Below are positions 21,034-31,786 of a stretch of DNA of 64,000 nt, in pieces. Positions within the stretch are counted from its first letter, which is position 1, and each line of letters opens with the position of its first letter. This DNA comes from Trichomonas vaginalis G3 (lineage: Eukaryota > Parabasalia > Trichomonadida > Trichomonadidae). Below the pieces are notes generated by a model. The model was not told where the DNA came from. It did no database searches and saw only the letters and a program-made list of their open reading frames with translations. Both the position numbers and the translations under genes were made by a program. The stretch spans positions 3,906,001 through 3,970,000 of the forward strand of contig NC_067205.1 in the NCBI RefSeq assembly GCF_026262505.1, in the 5' to 3' direction.

Positions 21034-21915
21034 AACAATGTTGGTTCGTTCCCATGGAATATTTTTGACTTTAATGGTATTAGTCATGATATGAATCTCA
21101 AGGTATGAACGGGAGAGATGAGAGACTTATATGCTTCCCAAATTTCTTCAAAAGGTAATGTTATACCTGACTGTTTTCCAAATGAGTTCAATATCATAAC
21201 GTGAGAAACCTTGAAAGATAACGAAGTCAGTTATGAGACGTTTTATGTTTAAAGCTAAAAACTCCATGTTTGCATAAGTATTGCTACAGTTAAGTGGTAA
21301 TGTCTGACTTTAGTAATGATATTAGCTAATGGTGAGTCTGGTTTTGACACTAAACCTTTACCAGCGAAGTCGTCGCAAACGAGCAGAGTGTTTGAAGGAT
21401 ATTTTTGAAGGGGTATTTTGAAAGTTTTGATAGAATGTAGTTTGTCAGTCGTTTCATATCGTAAACTCCTGAGTACTGACGTAAGTGGTGTTTGTCAATA
21501 ATTCTTTCCATCTCCTCAGAAGTCTTTTGCATTCCTGACTGTATAAATTCAACGATGGCATAATATTCCTCTTACGTCGAATGTAACGTTGAAGAATTCA
21601 ATGAGTTCACTGTCTGGAACTTTAACGACAGAGGCTTGAACTTTTGACATAAATGTTTTCGCTGTTGAGTCCATAGAGTCTGAAGTTGCTGATATAATGA
21701 TTTGGTCATAATATGAGTCATTTCCTAAACGTTCTGTTATGAGTATATGACGAATTAAATTAAATGTCTTACCTGAACCCATCTTTCCACAATAGAAATA
21801 AACGCCATTTGAACAGAACTCATAGTCCTTACTGAAGGAAGAATGAGAGAAGAGTTAAGTTTGTCTGTAGTTTCATTCATGTCTTCATCTACGTCATGTA
21901 TTAAATGCTTCATTT
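21030..21915 (-). pseudogene. Second copy of the packaging ATPase gene
   Basis: Walker A region (GKMGSGKT equivalent) and the helical middle are recognisable; several breaks. Lies divergent from the next gene as in the first copy. Confidence 0.6.
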
Positions 21916-21930
21916 TATCTCCATTAAAAA

Positions 21931-22809
21931 TGCAAGTCAGAAATATTCAGAACATAGCACCGAGTCTAACTGACAAGAGTATAAAGATATACTATGAACA
22001 CGTTATGATGAAACCTACCAAAATTCAAGAAAGTCAGTATACTTATGAATATCCAAGGCACTGGGTAGAGTATGTAGGAGGTGAGAAAGCTATTGAAATC
22101 AGACAGGTTCGAAGTATTCCAGCAGGAAGAACAATATTATTGAAGAACTTTAATGTTTTGAGGTATAATGATGAACAAAGAAGCAAGATAGTTTTCCTGT
22201 TGCTGTGTATGTGAACCTAGACACAGGAGATGACATGAAAGTTTTTAACACAAAGCTTCAAACGGTAGTGAGAGAACAACTGACTGCGGAAGGACATCCA
22301 TTACCTTCAGAAGTTAGCATAGCATATAATTTTGAAACAAACTCAATAGATTTTAAAGTCATCTCTGCAAAGAAGTCAGGTTTTACATTTAATGAAGCAG
22401 ATGTATATTCGAATGAAAACTTCAAAGCTATTGCATGGTTAGATAATGACGATTGCTTTAAGAAAATATTTAAATTCAGTGACTCAAAGATGTCAATAGA
22501 TGACCTTCGTGGAATGTTACCATCGACGTTTACAGTTGAAGGTTCAGCAGGATGCTTACAAGATTGTCAATTGGTGGTATTTGGTCTCGTGAGAACATTG
22601 TTATAAAATCCAGTATAAGTGAATTTGCTGAAGAATCTATATTATGTCTTTCAAACTACATGTATTCGCCACCGAAGCATTATAGTATAACAAACTTTGT
22701 CAGTAAGTTTAACATAAGACTTGTCGAACCTTCTTCAATGAAAGATGTTGTGCTACCTAAAGATGGAAAGGATGGACTCATTATTGAGATGATTTTAATA
22801 GCATATTAA
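21931..22809 (+). pseudogene. Second copy of the capsid-like gene 11671-12552
   Basis: Very close to the first copy with about two breaks; the compact divergent leader and both junctions are retained. Confidence 0.6.
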
Positions 22810-23037
22810 ATGAGCTTGTTCTTGAAGGTCATTCATGATGAAATAATTGTAGAAGATGTTAGCAATTGTTCAGACATTTTGAAGCGAATAGATGATATAA
22901 GAAAGAAGTTTATGAAGCCGCAACGCGGCGAGGACGAAGTCCATGAGAATGTTTATGTTTCATTGACTTTCTCCAGTAACGAGAACTTTTATGAGATAAT
23001 ATTGAAGAGAGATGATTTAATATGGTGTAAATGGTAG
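22810..23037 (+). CDS. Second copy of the small gene 12553-12775
   Basis: Open for 75 codons from a start abutting the preceding stop. The protein is charged, with DILKRIDDIRKKFMKP and a C-terminal beta-like segment; unrecognised. Whether its end is natural is unclear, since the two copies differ there. Confidence 0.35.
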   Translation: MSLFLKVIHDEIIVEDVSNCSDILKRIDDIRKKFMKPQRGEDEVHENVYVSLTFSSNENFYEIILKRDDLIWCKW

Positions 23038-23522
23038 CTTGGGCAGCTTTAGCGCAATGGGAACAAAAGCATTAGCATTTGGAGCAAAAGCACTTGGAGC
23101 TTATGACGCAGTAAATAAAATGAGTGGAGGAAGAGTTTCGAAGACATTAGATGCAAATAAAGGAAAGATTGGAGGCTGGGTTGAAAGAAGTTAAGATTAA
23201 TAAAATAGGACTCATAAATAAAGCATCCAATTTGGTTGCGACTGAGTCAGAAAATGCTTTAGGAAAGGACGATGAGTTTGCAAAACACGCAAAAGACTTT
23301 AATGACCAGATGAAAGGTGAAACAATGCATTTAAATAGAGTCGATGGAACTCTTCCTCCACCAGTAGTTCTTCCGATGGTCCCTGGAATGTATGGAAACC
23401 TTACGAAAGACATTTGACCCATTGACTGTGAAGTAATGGTATCATTACGGACGAAGAAGAAAGACAGTCAAGTTGAACAGACGAACAACTAAAAGAAACA
23501 AGGAAGAGAGTTATAAAGTAAT
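23031..23522 (+). pseudogene. Second copy of the basic core-like gene
   Basis: Corresponds to 12776-13288: Ala/Gly-rich start, middle and basic tail recognisable. Several breaks. Confidence 0.55.
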
Positions 23523-23531
23523 GAATTCAAG

Positions 23532-23581
23532 TGGGTGAAAAAAACAGGTGAGAAAACAGGTGATATCTCACCACTTCACCT
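23532..23581. terminator. GGTGA-type 3'-end hairpin, second copy
   Basis: Equivalent of 13298-13344, with the arms retained. Confidence 0.5.
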
Positions 23582-23699
23582 AAATTTATTTTGCGCTATG
23601 TTTTCATACGTGTGAGGGTGGTGATATCATTAATTTTTAAGTTTATTTATATAAATGACAGAACAAAAATATAACATATCTACTCAACAGGAATGAGAC

Positions 23700-24113
23700 C
23701 CTTACTGACTATGTATTTCGTTTAATGCTTGATGAAAACAATGGTACATATTATCGTATGGGTATACACAGCGTCTGTTTCCATCGTCGTCGTATATGTA
23801 GAACTCAAATCCAGTCCAACCTTCTTTGTACAATATGTAGCTTTATTTAAGTATGCATTTATGTAGATAAGGCAATTTTCTTCATCGCTCCAGAAATAAT
23901 TTTGTTCTTTGTTGAAATAGTTTTCGTTCCTCTGCGACCATAAGGAATGTATGCAATGAACTTTGCGTCATAAGGGATTGTAATATATTCAGGGTTTCTT
24001 TCATCGTCAATGGGTCTGTCTTTGTTAAAATGCATGTTTCTCAGTTTTACTTGAGTTTTGAATAGTTCACGGAAACGTTCTGGGAAAGAGTCATAGTAAA
24101 TGTAGTCGGACAT
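23700..24113 (-). pseudogene. Second copy of the small long-promoter gene
   Basis: Corresponds to 13470-13879; the open frame from the start is 84 codons (23859-24113). Broken. Confidence 0.45.
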
Positions 24114-24170
24114 GTCTTTGTAATGAAATAAAAAATTTAAAAAAATAAAAATAAGGTTATTTTTTATTTA

Positions 24171-24369
24171 GTGAGGACGGTAGTGAAGTCGTTAGTGAGT
24201 TCGTTAGTGAAGTCGTTAGTGAAGTCGTTTATGTGTCAGATGGTTTTGTAAATATTTAAGGTTAAGTTGGTGTTACGGTTGTGTTGTAAAATATACGTTA
24301 CCGGTTTCGTAAAGTATCAAAACCGCTAAGTGGTGTACGGAGGCGCGCAGTGCCACAGTACACGACTTA
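24171..24369. repeat. 12-bp repeats and hairpin pair, second copy
   Basis: Equivalent of 13939-14136: GTGAAGTCGTTA repeats, then the CGGTTT hairpin and the TAAGTGGTGTAC hairpin. Both hairpin arms are kept, in contrast to the noise elsewhere. Confidence 0.5.
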
Positions 24370-24733
24370 GGGATACTAACTTACGTTGTATTGTTTGATA
24401 GAAAAAATTGTTTTCTCAAGTTCTTTTTGAAAGCAGTCAAGAATATAATTTTTGTAGCTATCAGTGATAACGGTTTTTATATGGCGCTCGATCTTCTGGT
24501 TATTTTTGATGGCGTTATATTTATCTAATTGGATTTGAGATATCTTCTTAATATCTTCATAAATGTTTGGATGTTTTAACGAAGAAAATTCTGAATGCAT
24601 ACTCTCGAGGCAATCATTAGTGAATATTGCAGTTGCATTATTATATTGAGATATTAAATTGTAGTGCGGCAACCAAACTTTGTTGAAATGAGAAAGGGAC
24701 AGACTAGCCCATTGTCACTTTTTAATTTAGCAA

Positions 24734-24847
24734 ATGAACGCTTATGGAGTGGAGTTTTTGGGTAAATCTGATTTGCTTATAAATGAAATAAAATCAAAAG
24801 AAACCATATTGGCATTATATTATGCAAAAATAAATGATCTTACTTAG
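24734..24847 (+). pseudogene. First part of the MULE cargo gene
   Basis: ATG opens 37 codons (MNAYGVEFLGKSDLLINEIK) that stop as the 121-bp array begins. The sense and position suggest it is the N-terminus of the gene whose rest lies at 25439-25795, separated by the array expansion. No family is recognised. Confidence 0.4.
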
Positions 24848-25521
24848 TACTTTTAAAGTTAATTTCAGAAAAAATTTGACACAATGGTATCCGGCACATA
24901 CAAGTGGTGTACAACCAAAATATAAGTTAGTTTAAACATATATTGCTATATCTCATGATCTTACTTAGTACTTTTAAAGTTAATTTCAGAAAAAATTTGA
25001 CACAATGGTATCCGGCACATACAAGTGGTGTACAACCAAAATATAAGTTAGTTTAAACATATATTGCTATATCTCATGATCTTACTTAGTACTTTTAAAG
25101 TTAATTTCAGAAAAAATTTGACACAATGGTATCCGGCACATACAAGTGGTGTACAACCAAAATATAAGTTAGTTTAAACATATATTGCTATATCTCATGA
25201 TCTTACTTAGTACTTTTAAAGTTAATTTCAGAAAAAATTTGACACAATGGTATCCGGCACATACAAGTGGTGTACAACCAAAATATAAGTTAGTTTAAAC
25301 ATATATTGCTATATCTCATGATCTTACTTAGTACTTTTAAAGTTAATTTCAGAAAAAATTTGACACAATGGTATCCGGCACATACAAGTGGTGTACAACC
25401 AAAATATAAGTTAGTTTAAACATATATTGCTATATCTCATGATCTTACTTAGTACTTTTAAAGTTAATTTCAGAAAAAATTTGACACAATGGTATCCGGC
25501 ACATACAAGTGGTGTACAACC
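24841..25521 (+). repeat. 121-bp tandem array, about 5.6 copies
   Basis: Unit begins TACTTAGTACTTTTAAAG and recurs at 24841, 24962, 25083, 25204, 25325 and 25446; copies look identical. The last copy passes into unique coding sequence. Perfect identity means recent expansion or an assembly effect. The unit contains coding-like sequence (QWYPAHTSGVQP), so the array is an amplified piece of the cargo gene. Confidence 0.85.
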
Positions 25522-25795
25522 AAATCTTCGACTCGATGAACTTGTCATCGAGTTATATTCCAGTGTTGTTCCTTCATTCCTGATTAAGTTGCAAATTAAA
25601 GGTCTGGATTCAGAGAGAAGTGTTAAAGTTATCAAAAAAGTCACAAGAGATTTCGAAGAAATGACACAATTTAAAAAAGTCGAATGCATCAGTATGCTTG
25701 AAGCTGTTCAGAAAGGTCTGAAAAATGATACACTTGATCCCAACATTGTTTACTCAACATTAAAAATATTATTGCAAAGAAAACATTTGATTTAA
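25439..25795 (+). pseudogene. Main part of the MULE cargo gene
   Basis: 118 codons from an ATG in the last array copy: LLSTFKVNFRKNLTQWYPAH, then a helical part ending LKILLQRKHLI. Mostly alpha-helical, charged, no signal or membrane segment. Not a transposase by eye; either a captured host gene fragment or an accessory MULE gene. The array upstream prevents a continuous reading from 24734. Confidence 0.4.
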
Positions 25796-25950
25796 TAAAC
25801 ATTTAATTTATTATAATTAATTTTTTATTACAGTATAGTAAAAAATGCTATAAATAAATTATTATATTTTATTAAAATGTGACTTTTAATAGTAAGTGAA
25901 TAAAATAAATCAGGAATTGGGAAAGAAATAAGGTTAATTAAAAATAATGA
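25796..25950. other. AT-rich 3' region of the inserted MULE
   Basis: Very AT-rich sequence between the cargo stop and the right inverted repeat; no gene or hairpin stands out. Confidence 0.4.
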
Positions 25951-27422
25951 AAATTACAAGATTAAGGTTAATGAAAAGTGACAATGGGCGAGTTTGTCCC
26001 CCACTCTGTTGAAATAATCAATATAATCTTTGATCGAATCAACTTTATTTTGATTAATTATATGCATTGTAAGTACAAATTCTTCATGAGACATGAATGG
26101 AGTAATAGAATATAGCTTAAATAAAGAATTTTGTAAAGTATTGAAATTTTTTGTATAAAGTGCTACAAGTTTCCTGTGTAAAGCTTGTTTGAAATGAAAT
26201 AGGCATCCAATTATACGGACTTTAGGGAAAATTTGTTGAAGTGCCTCTATCATTCCCTTTTCAAAATCACAATGAATTTGAATTAGCTTTGAAAATTGAA
26301 TACTCTTGACAGTAAAAATATATTCAAATGCCTTCTTATAAGATTCAAATGTGCGGTTTTTCATGAATATAAATAAAAGTGGTAGATATTGATTTGCTGA
26401 AGGTTCACAAATCATAATTGTTAGCATCTGTCCTTTTTGAAAATGTTTTGGTGTAATTTTAAAAGTTCCATCGCAAAATAAATCTGTGGCTTCTTTTGCA
26501 AATTGAATTGCCTTCTCAAAACCAAAAAACATCGTCTCACAATTTGATTGAAAATCATGGCCAATGAAAAACTGCTCGCCATTTATTAAACAAAAATTAG
26601 CAATTTCATTGTCTGTAATTTTTTCTCCAACAGAAAATTTTCTGGACTTATTATAAACTTCCCTGACCAATGAATCTTTAATTAATGGGTTTTCATCAGT
26701 ACCAACAGCAAGTTCTGTCATAAATTTTTTAATCTGCTGAAAAGTGCCGTTGTCTTCAGAAAATTTTGCCATTGCCTTATTGTATATTTCTGTCAGAGTC
26801 ATTGATTTATGAAGATCATTTTTTTCATTTTGTAACTTTTTAAATTGTCTGCATTCGGGTATATGTTCCTTTTGTAAATCTTCGGAAACTGAACTGTTCT
26901 CAATTTTAACTAAATAACGTGCTTGACAAGAATGATCGATGCAACGGTAGTAACGTTCAATATTATTTGAATTAATAATATTTGTATGATCATGCGAATA
27001 AAGCATATCTTTGCGAACAATTGTATCAGGATATTTTCCAGTAACTGCGGGAATATTTTTAACTGCAATATAACTAAAATATCTTCTGACAGCTTTAGAT
27101 TCATTTTCGGCGTATTTAATATTAAAATATTGAAGAACTTGTTTGATTATATTCGTTTTTTCATGTCTCGATGTTGATTTTTGGTATTTATCAGATTGTT
27201 CCCTGATAAATATTTTATTTTCGTCTGTAAAGTTTGCTCTTTTTTGATTAAATATAGATGATTTCCCATTAAAAAATGAAATGATGCAAAATTTACGAAA
27301 ACCGTTCGAAAATTGAATCAAAAATGAAAAGTAATACTTAAATGAGGAATTCTTTGAGATATTGGTCTTAGATTGAATGTAGCGTCACAAATTTCACAAA
27401 TATAATTACTATACAATTTTAT

Positions 27423-27429
27423 TCATTTT
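27423..27429 (+). promoter_or_regulatory. Trichomonad initiator (Inr)
   Basis: TCATTTT fits the T. vaginalis initiator TCAYWWW and lies 6 bases before the ATG at 27435, in the usual range for this organism's core promoter. Confidence 0.6.
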
Positions 27430-27434
27430 TTAAA

Positions 27435-28536
27435 ATGGCTGACGACAGTCTGTATCAACTAACTCAACTAGTCAAGCATAATGATTATTCTTCGGATTCA
27501 TTAAATCAACTTTATCAATGCATAAGTACAATGACAGAAAGATCAATTGGATGCTTGAATTGGGATAAATTTTTCAAAAAAATCACAGTGACTGATGAAG
27601 TTCTTTTACATTTTTTAGCATCCGTTTTAAACATTGAAAAGATATCAGAATGTTTCAAGGATTCTATTTTTTATCACAATATTAATCTTGAAAAATTCAG
27701 TAATTTAACTGAAACAGAACAACAAACAATTTAAATTCCTACAAAGCGGATAAATTTACATATTACATAATGTGCTCACAAATTGTAAAATCAAACTGGA
27801 ACAATTTATCCCAAACTTTAGTTAATATTGCAAATCAATATTTGCCATTTTTAGATGAAGAAAGCAAATATATATATTTACTGAATAACTGGCAATTATC
27901 AAATTTTGAAATTTCAGTTGCAAACTTGTTACTTTTTTATGAAAACAATGAAGAAAAATTAAGCAACTGTTTTAATTTAACATTGTTCCAGCAAATTTAT
28001 TCCAAAAATGGAATCGAGCAAATGATATTTTTTGCTGCAAATACAATTTGTTGCAATAACACTTCTATCAATTTTTACAATCTCCTTGAAATTGAAGAAA
28101 TGAATCCATTTGATTTTTTTATTTCTCAATTCAATATAAAGAGATATTAAATTGCGATGATTTTCCAAAAGTTACAGAAGTAATCACAGGTTTAATCTCA
28201 GCTTCAAATATTAATGCTATTATGCGAATTTGCCAAAAAATTTTGGATAAAATTACATTTTATAAATGTAATTATTGCCATATTACCTCAATATGGAATT
28301 TTATCACAAATGCAGCAATAATTCTTCCTGATGAAGATTTATTAATCAAATTATTAAAATTCATAGAAAAAACAGAAAAAGCAACAGATGAATTATTCGA
28401 ACCGGAGAATGATTTGGGTTTCTATGAATATTTAAATTCGATTTTCTCAGATATTACATCTGCGAGAAATAAGCAATTTCTCTTGGAATTTCTAAATACC
28501 CATGAAGATGACTTCACTTATGATCAAACATTGTGA
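27435..28536 (+). pseudogene. Host gene of unknown function, two frameshifts
   Basis: Starts MADDSLYQLTQLVKHND after a good Inr. Three consecutive open pieces (27435-27734, about 27735-28150 and about 28140-28536) continue one helical, HEAT-like protein of roughly 365 residues if a frame change is allowed near 27,733 and another near 28,140. Asn- and Leu-rich helices repeat without a clear motif. No catalytic residues or family are recognised. The Inr and coherent sequence argue for a host gene recently disabled, or for sequencing errors. The MULE gene diverges from it about 110 bp away. Confidence 0.5.
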
Positions 28537-29500
28537 GGTCATTTTTGATCAACAAATTAATTGAAATTCCGATCAAAAAAAAATTCACAAATTGGATCAA
28601 AAAATCGAATCTCAAGTTAAAAATAAAAAATTTCTACATTTTTATCAAATTTAGATTTTTTTTTCAAATCATGCGAATTGATTGAATAATTGCATATTTT
28701 ATCCCATGCATGTAGAAGTATGTGTAATATTTTGCTTTCATCAAGAAATTGTCGAATTTGATCTTAATTTTTTTTGAAAAATATACTTTTAGAAAAAAAA
28801 TAGTGATTGAATAGCTGCCCATGCTGTAAAAGGGTTATTTTTACAAGTAAAAAAATTGTTATTTTTCGAGCAAGTCGAGGCTTTTTTACCATCTTATTTT
28901 TGAAAAATTTACGAAAATTATATCTAAAAAAACACTTCATTTTGATATCTTACAATGATAAAATACCAATGTTGCTGGGATATAATAGCTACACCTGGAC
29001 ATCTACTACATTAATGCGTATGACAGGTAAAGTTGATTTCAAAAATATAGCCTGGAAAGATTACAATAAATCAACGATAATTCAAAAAAATTTCTTATAA
29101 GTTAACATAATAAAAATTTAATTTTTATATTGCTTGTATTATACTTAAGTATATAATATATTTAAATCTTAGAATGAAAATTCGGGACGCCCTAGCTATT
29201 CAATTTTCCCTTAGGACGCCCATAAACCTCTCAAAAATGTGATGTAAATATCACAATTTTGAGAAATTTACACTAGGACGCCTTAGGACGCCAACCCCCT
29301 TTTTTACCAATAATAAGAAGTAAAGGATTTTAACAATGCAGGAAAAAATGAATACTACCATTATGTTATCTTGCATGAGGACATTATTCAGGGCATTAAA
29401 ATGAAGAGTTGTATATTTTATGAGTTCTTTTTGAACGAGATCGGTTGACAAAATATTTTTTATAGTATAGTCTAGAACCCATTTCAACCAATTTCTTAAT
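28537..29500. other. Gene-poor AT-rich region
   Basis: No convincing gene. A short open stretch ends at 29100 (LLGYNSYTWTSTTLM) and could be a gene remnant. GGACGCC occurs four times in 29185-29293 around an imperfect hairpin at 29230-29263. Confidence 0.4.
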
Positions 29501-29505
29501 TTACA

Positions 29506-30330
29506 ATGATTATAATAGAACACATGTATCATAAAGATAATGCTCCTGATACAGTTTGGAGCTTGTTTTATGAATCATCTGATAAAAACAATATTGTTAA
29601 ACAAACCAACCCAAACATTGATTTATATAGTAATAAGCATTTCGTATTTAAGTGTGTTTTTTATAATCAATGGTCTTCTATCTTTATAATTGCAAAAAAT
29701 CTGAAAATCCTGCATTCTGAATGTACATTCACCAGATGTAAAGGCACAATTGGAGGTACTATTTATATGAAAGGAGATTCTTCTTTTGTTCAGCATCGAT
29801 ACTGTGCATCATCTTGTATTTCAACAGGAGAAGGTATTTTTTCATATGTAAATTTGAACAATTATTCATCAATAAATTTTAATTATAACATAGAAGGATC
29901 ACTCTCCCAAAATAATGGATATCAGAGTATAAATTATATTGATGATGGGCAAGGAACAATATCATCTATGAATTATAGTAAAAATTTTGCTGAGTCGTAT
30001 TATTCCTTTAGCTCAAATGATGTTAACGATGGATTAGTCAACTATTCAAATATCGAAGGTAATAATATCATTCAAGTTTATGTGACAAGAGTCTTTCTTT
30101 TTAATTACGCAGATCCAGAAGTAACAATTACGAACCCTAATTATGACAGATTAACTACCAACAAAGCAATAACTCAAAGTGATAACTTTGAAACAAGCAA
30201 ATCAAATACATTGACATTTTTTGTCAATTTTGATTGTCATACTCAAACGACAATCAATCAAAATCAAATTAAATGTTACTGTTCATCAGGAGAATCAATT
30301 TCTTATGTCACTTTTATAAATTTCAATTGA
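29506..30330 (+). CDS. Pmp-like (beta-helix) protein, divergent or truncated member
   Basis: 274 residues. N-terminal DTVWSLFYESS matches DTW-x-x-FYENS of the three minus-strand paralogues at 32305, 39391 and 45164. CKGTIGGTIYMKG resembles the GGA(I/L/V) motif of polymorphic-membrane-protein-like families known in T. vaginalis. Asn/Ser/Tyr-rich strands suggest a right-handed parallel beta-helix. There is no signal peptide or clear membrane anchor, so surface location is uncertain. A start at the second Met (residue 7) is equally possible. The 3' flank (30305 onward) begins the tandem host unit. Confidence 0.5.
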   Translation: MIIIEHMYHKDNAPDTVWSLFYESSDKNNIVKQTNPNIDLYSNKHFVFKCVFYNQWSSIFIIAKNLKILHSECTFTRCKGTIGGTIYMKGDSSFVQHRYCASSCISTGEGIFSYVNLNNYSSINFNYNIEGSLSQNNGYQSINYIDDGQGTISSMNYSKNFAESYYSFSSNDVNDGLVNYSNIEGNNIIQVYVTRVFLFNYADPEVTITNPNYDRLTTNKAITQSDNFETSKSNTLTFFVNFDCHTQTTINQNQIKCYCSSGESISYVTFINFN

Positions 30331-30455
30331 AATTTAGATAAGCATTGTGAGTATTGTTGCTTTGCATTTAAAATTGCATAGAAAGCTAGTATCCTCAATT
30401 ATTAATTATCATTTTATATGAAAAACAACCATGGAATGTTTTATTAAAAAGATCA

Positions 30456-31556
30456 TTAAGAAAGACTACAAGCATACATAATAGCATTACAATTAAAATG
30501 GATATAATCTAAACAATGACTAGTTAGAGGATAGTATGTTATAATTAGTTTTCCGTGTCCTTCCCATACACTTGACTCATGCTGAACATCGAAAAACTTG
30601 AATGATGCTGAAGTATCATATGCATAGCGATCTTTACCAATTTCTTCATAGTTTTCGTCATAAAAAGTCAATTCTCCTTTCGGAATAATTGCATTGTCTG
30701 ACAGAACCAAAGAAGAACCTCCACCAGCACCGCCATTATTGTGATGACTGCAAAAACCACCATACCACCCACCACCTGCACTTCCTCTGTCTGTGAATCC
30801 ATGTGGTGTTTTGATTCCATATGGATTCTTCGAACCATCTGTGCGAGATGATTCGCCTTGCCCAAAACTGAATCCAAAAGTAGAATTTGCGGATAAATTT
30901 TCAATATACATACCGTATATATAAAATCCTTGTGCTTCGAGACCTCCTGCGCCTCCAGAGCCATCATCTGACTGTTGAAATGTGCCATCACCGTTGTCAA
31001 AACCACCTCCACCACCGCTAACAATTACACGATGAAAAAGGTCGTTTTTCTCAAATTTGACAGCGGTTTGGCCAACTCCTGATCCTGATGCGTAACCAGG
31101 AGAACTTCCACCACCACCATAACCACCTCGATTCATGCAAGATAAACTAAAAGATTTATAATAATTAGAATTTCTTTGATCAAAATATCCCATTCCTCCA
31201 ATTGTAGCAAAAGCTTTCATTGGATGAAAAAGTACTGAGTAACCAGAAATATATGCACCTGCACCTCCAGTACTGGGTAATTGTTTGCAGACAGTATTTC
31301 CATTCACACGCTTAACTCTGTCTTGTGAAATACAGCTTCCATTGGTAAATCGATATGATGGAACATGCCCACTGCCGCTGCCACCTGATGCACCATAAAG
31401 TTCAAACTTATAGATTCCAGGCTGCATTTCAAGAACGTAATCTGTGCATTCATAATAGTTGACACATGGATATTCAAAAATGTAACTATTATTTTCATGT
31501 TTAACGTTAAGTTTTGCATCTTTTACACTTGAATTAAGAAGATATGACTTTATCAT
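30456..31556 (-). CDS. Glycine-rich ALK/LTK-GRD-like protein, intact
   Basis: 366 residues. After a short N-terminal part comes MQPGIYKFELYGASGGSGSG, then repeated Gly clusters (GGYGGGGSSPGY, RVIVSGGGGGF, GSGGAGGLEA, GSAGGGWYGG, GGAGGGSS) ending in a beta segment with GHGKLIITYYP. The pattern resembles the glycine-rich domain of ALK/LTK receptors, a family also annotated in trichomonads; no kinase domain is present. No signal peptide is evident. Its close paralogue at 43315-44415 carries a nonsense codon. Function unknown; extracellular adhesion-like roles would be speculation. Confidence 0.6.
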   Translation of the reverse strand: MIKSYLLNSSVKDAKLNVKHENNSYIFEYPCVNYYECTDYVLEMQPGIYKFELYGASGGSGSGHVPSYRFTNGSCISQDRVKRVNGNTVCKQLPSTGGAGAYISGYSVLFHPMKAFATIGGMGYFDQRNSNYYKSFSLSCMNRGGYGGGGSSPGYASGSGVGQTAVKFEKNDLFHRVIVSGGGGGFDNGDGTFQQSDDGSGGAGGLEAQGFYIYGMYIENLSANSTFGFSFGQGESSRTDGSKNPYGIKTPHGFTDRGSAGGGWYGGFCSHHNNGGAGGGSSLVLSDNAIIPKGELTFYDENYEEIGKDRYAYDTSASFKFFDVQHESSVWEGHGKLIITYYPLTSHCLDYIHFNCNAIMYACSLS

Positions 31557-31786
31557 ATATTAAAATTGTCATATTCGTTCATGACAAATTAAAAAATGAT
31601 TTACCATTCAATATGCATCTTTTTCTAGTTAATATCCCTTTGTAAATACATTTGTTTTATCAAAATTTACTATTGTCATTCTAATAAATCCTAATTGAAA
31701 ATATTAATCTTAAATCACGCCATTATGAAATTGTTTTAGATCTTATTAATACATTATAAAACTTTTCAAATTGTACTGAGTAATTC

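Larger units (their letters stand above)
14722..24370. mobile_element. Second, rearranged partial copy of element 1
   Basis: 14722-17351 resembles 9566-12240 and 17352-24370 resembles 7048-14140, so the segment 9.6-12.2 kb is present three times in the window. Differences are mostly single-base length changes, hundreds in total. They are densest at 14.3-17.35 kb and sparser beyond 18 kb. Most genes are interrupted. Either a fossil duplicate or unpolished sequence; the MULE junction and MULE-in-MULE insertion are shared with the first copy. Confidence 0.6.
24690..26006 (+). mobile_element. 1.3-kb non-autonomous MULE inside the MULE transposase gene
   Basis: Ends are inverted repeats of about 33 bp: GAGAAAGGGACAGACTAG at left and, inverted at right, GAGTGGGGGACAAACTCG, both running on to GCCCATTGTCACTTTT. 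The flanks are a perfect 9-bp duplication TGTTGAAAT (24681-24689 and 26007-26015), the Mutator hallmark. It carries no transposase but has coding sequence on the plus strand and a 121-bp tandem array. Insertion is in the transposase codons around DYFN. Confidence 0.85.
24376..27321 (-). pseudogene. Mutator-like (MULE) transposase gene, split by another transposon
   Basis: Reads right to left. 27321-26007 encodes an N-terminal region and a MULE catalytic-type domain (ATDLFCDGTFKITP, IHCDFEKGMIEALQQIFP, IIGCLFHFKQALHRK). After a 1.3-kb insertion, 24680-24376 continues with VWLPHYNLISQYNN and TNDCLESMHSEF, the usual end of MULE transposases. Removing the insertion and one 9-bp duplicate would leave one frame of about 539 codons. 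The N-terminus begins at TTG, and upstream (about 27347-27413) another frame holds CEICDATF..H..H, a C2H2-like finger, so a frameshift or sequence error near the 5' end is likely. MULE transposases excise and insert DNA with 9-bp target duplications. The ends of this MULE were not found. Confidence 0.8.

Noticed and set aside
24841-25521. Possible CRISPR-like array
   Set aside because: The 121-bp units are contiguous and identical, with no variable spacers.
28807-29100. 97-codon frame
   Set aside because: Mixed hydrophobic and Lys composition, no start context; only its end looks gene-like, too little to annotate.
31304-31519. Frames inside the glycine-rich genes on either strand
   Set aside because: Shadows of the Gly-codon repeats; not conserved as proteins apart from the main frame.
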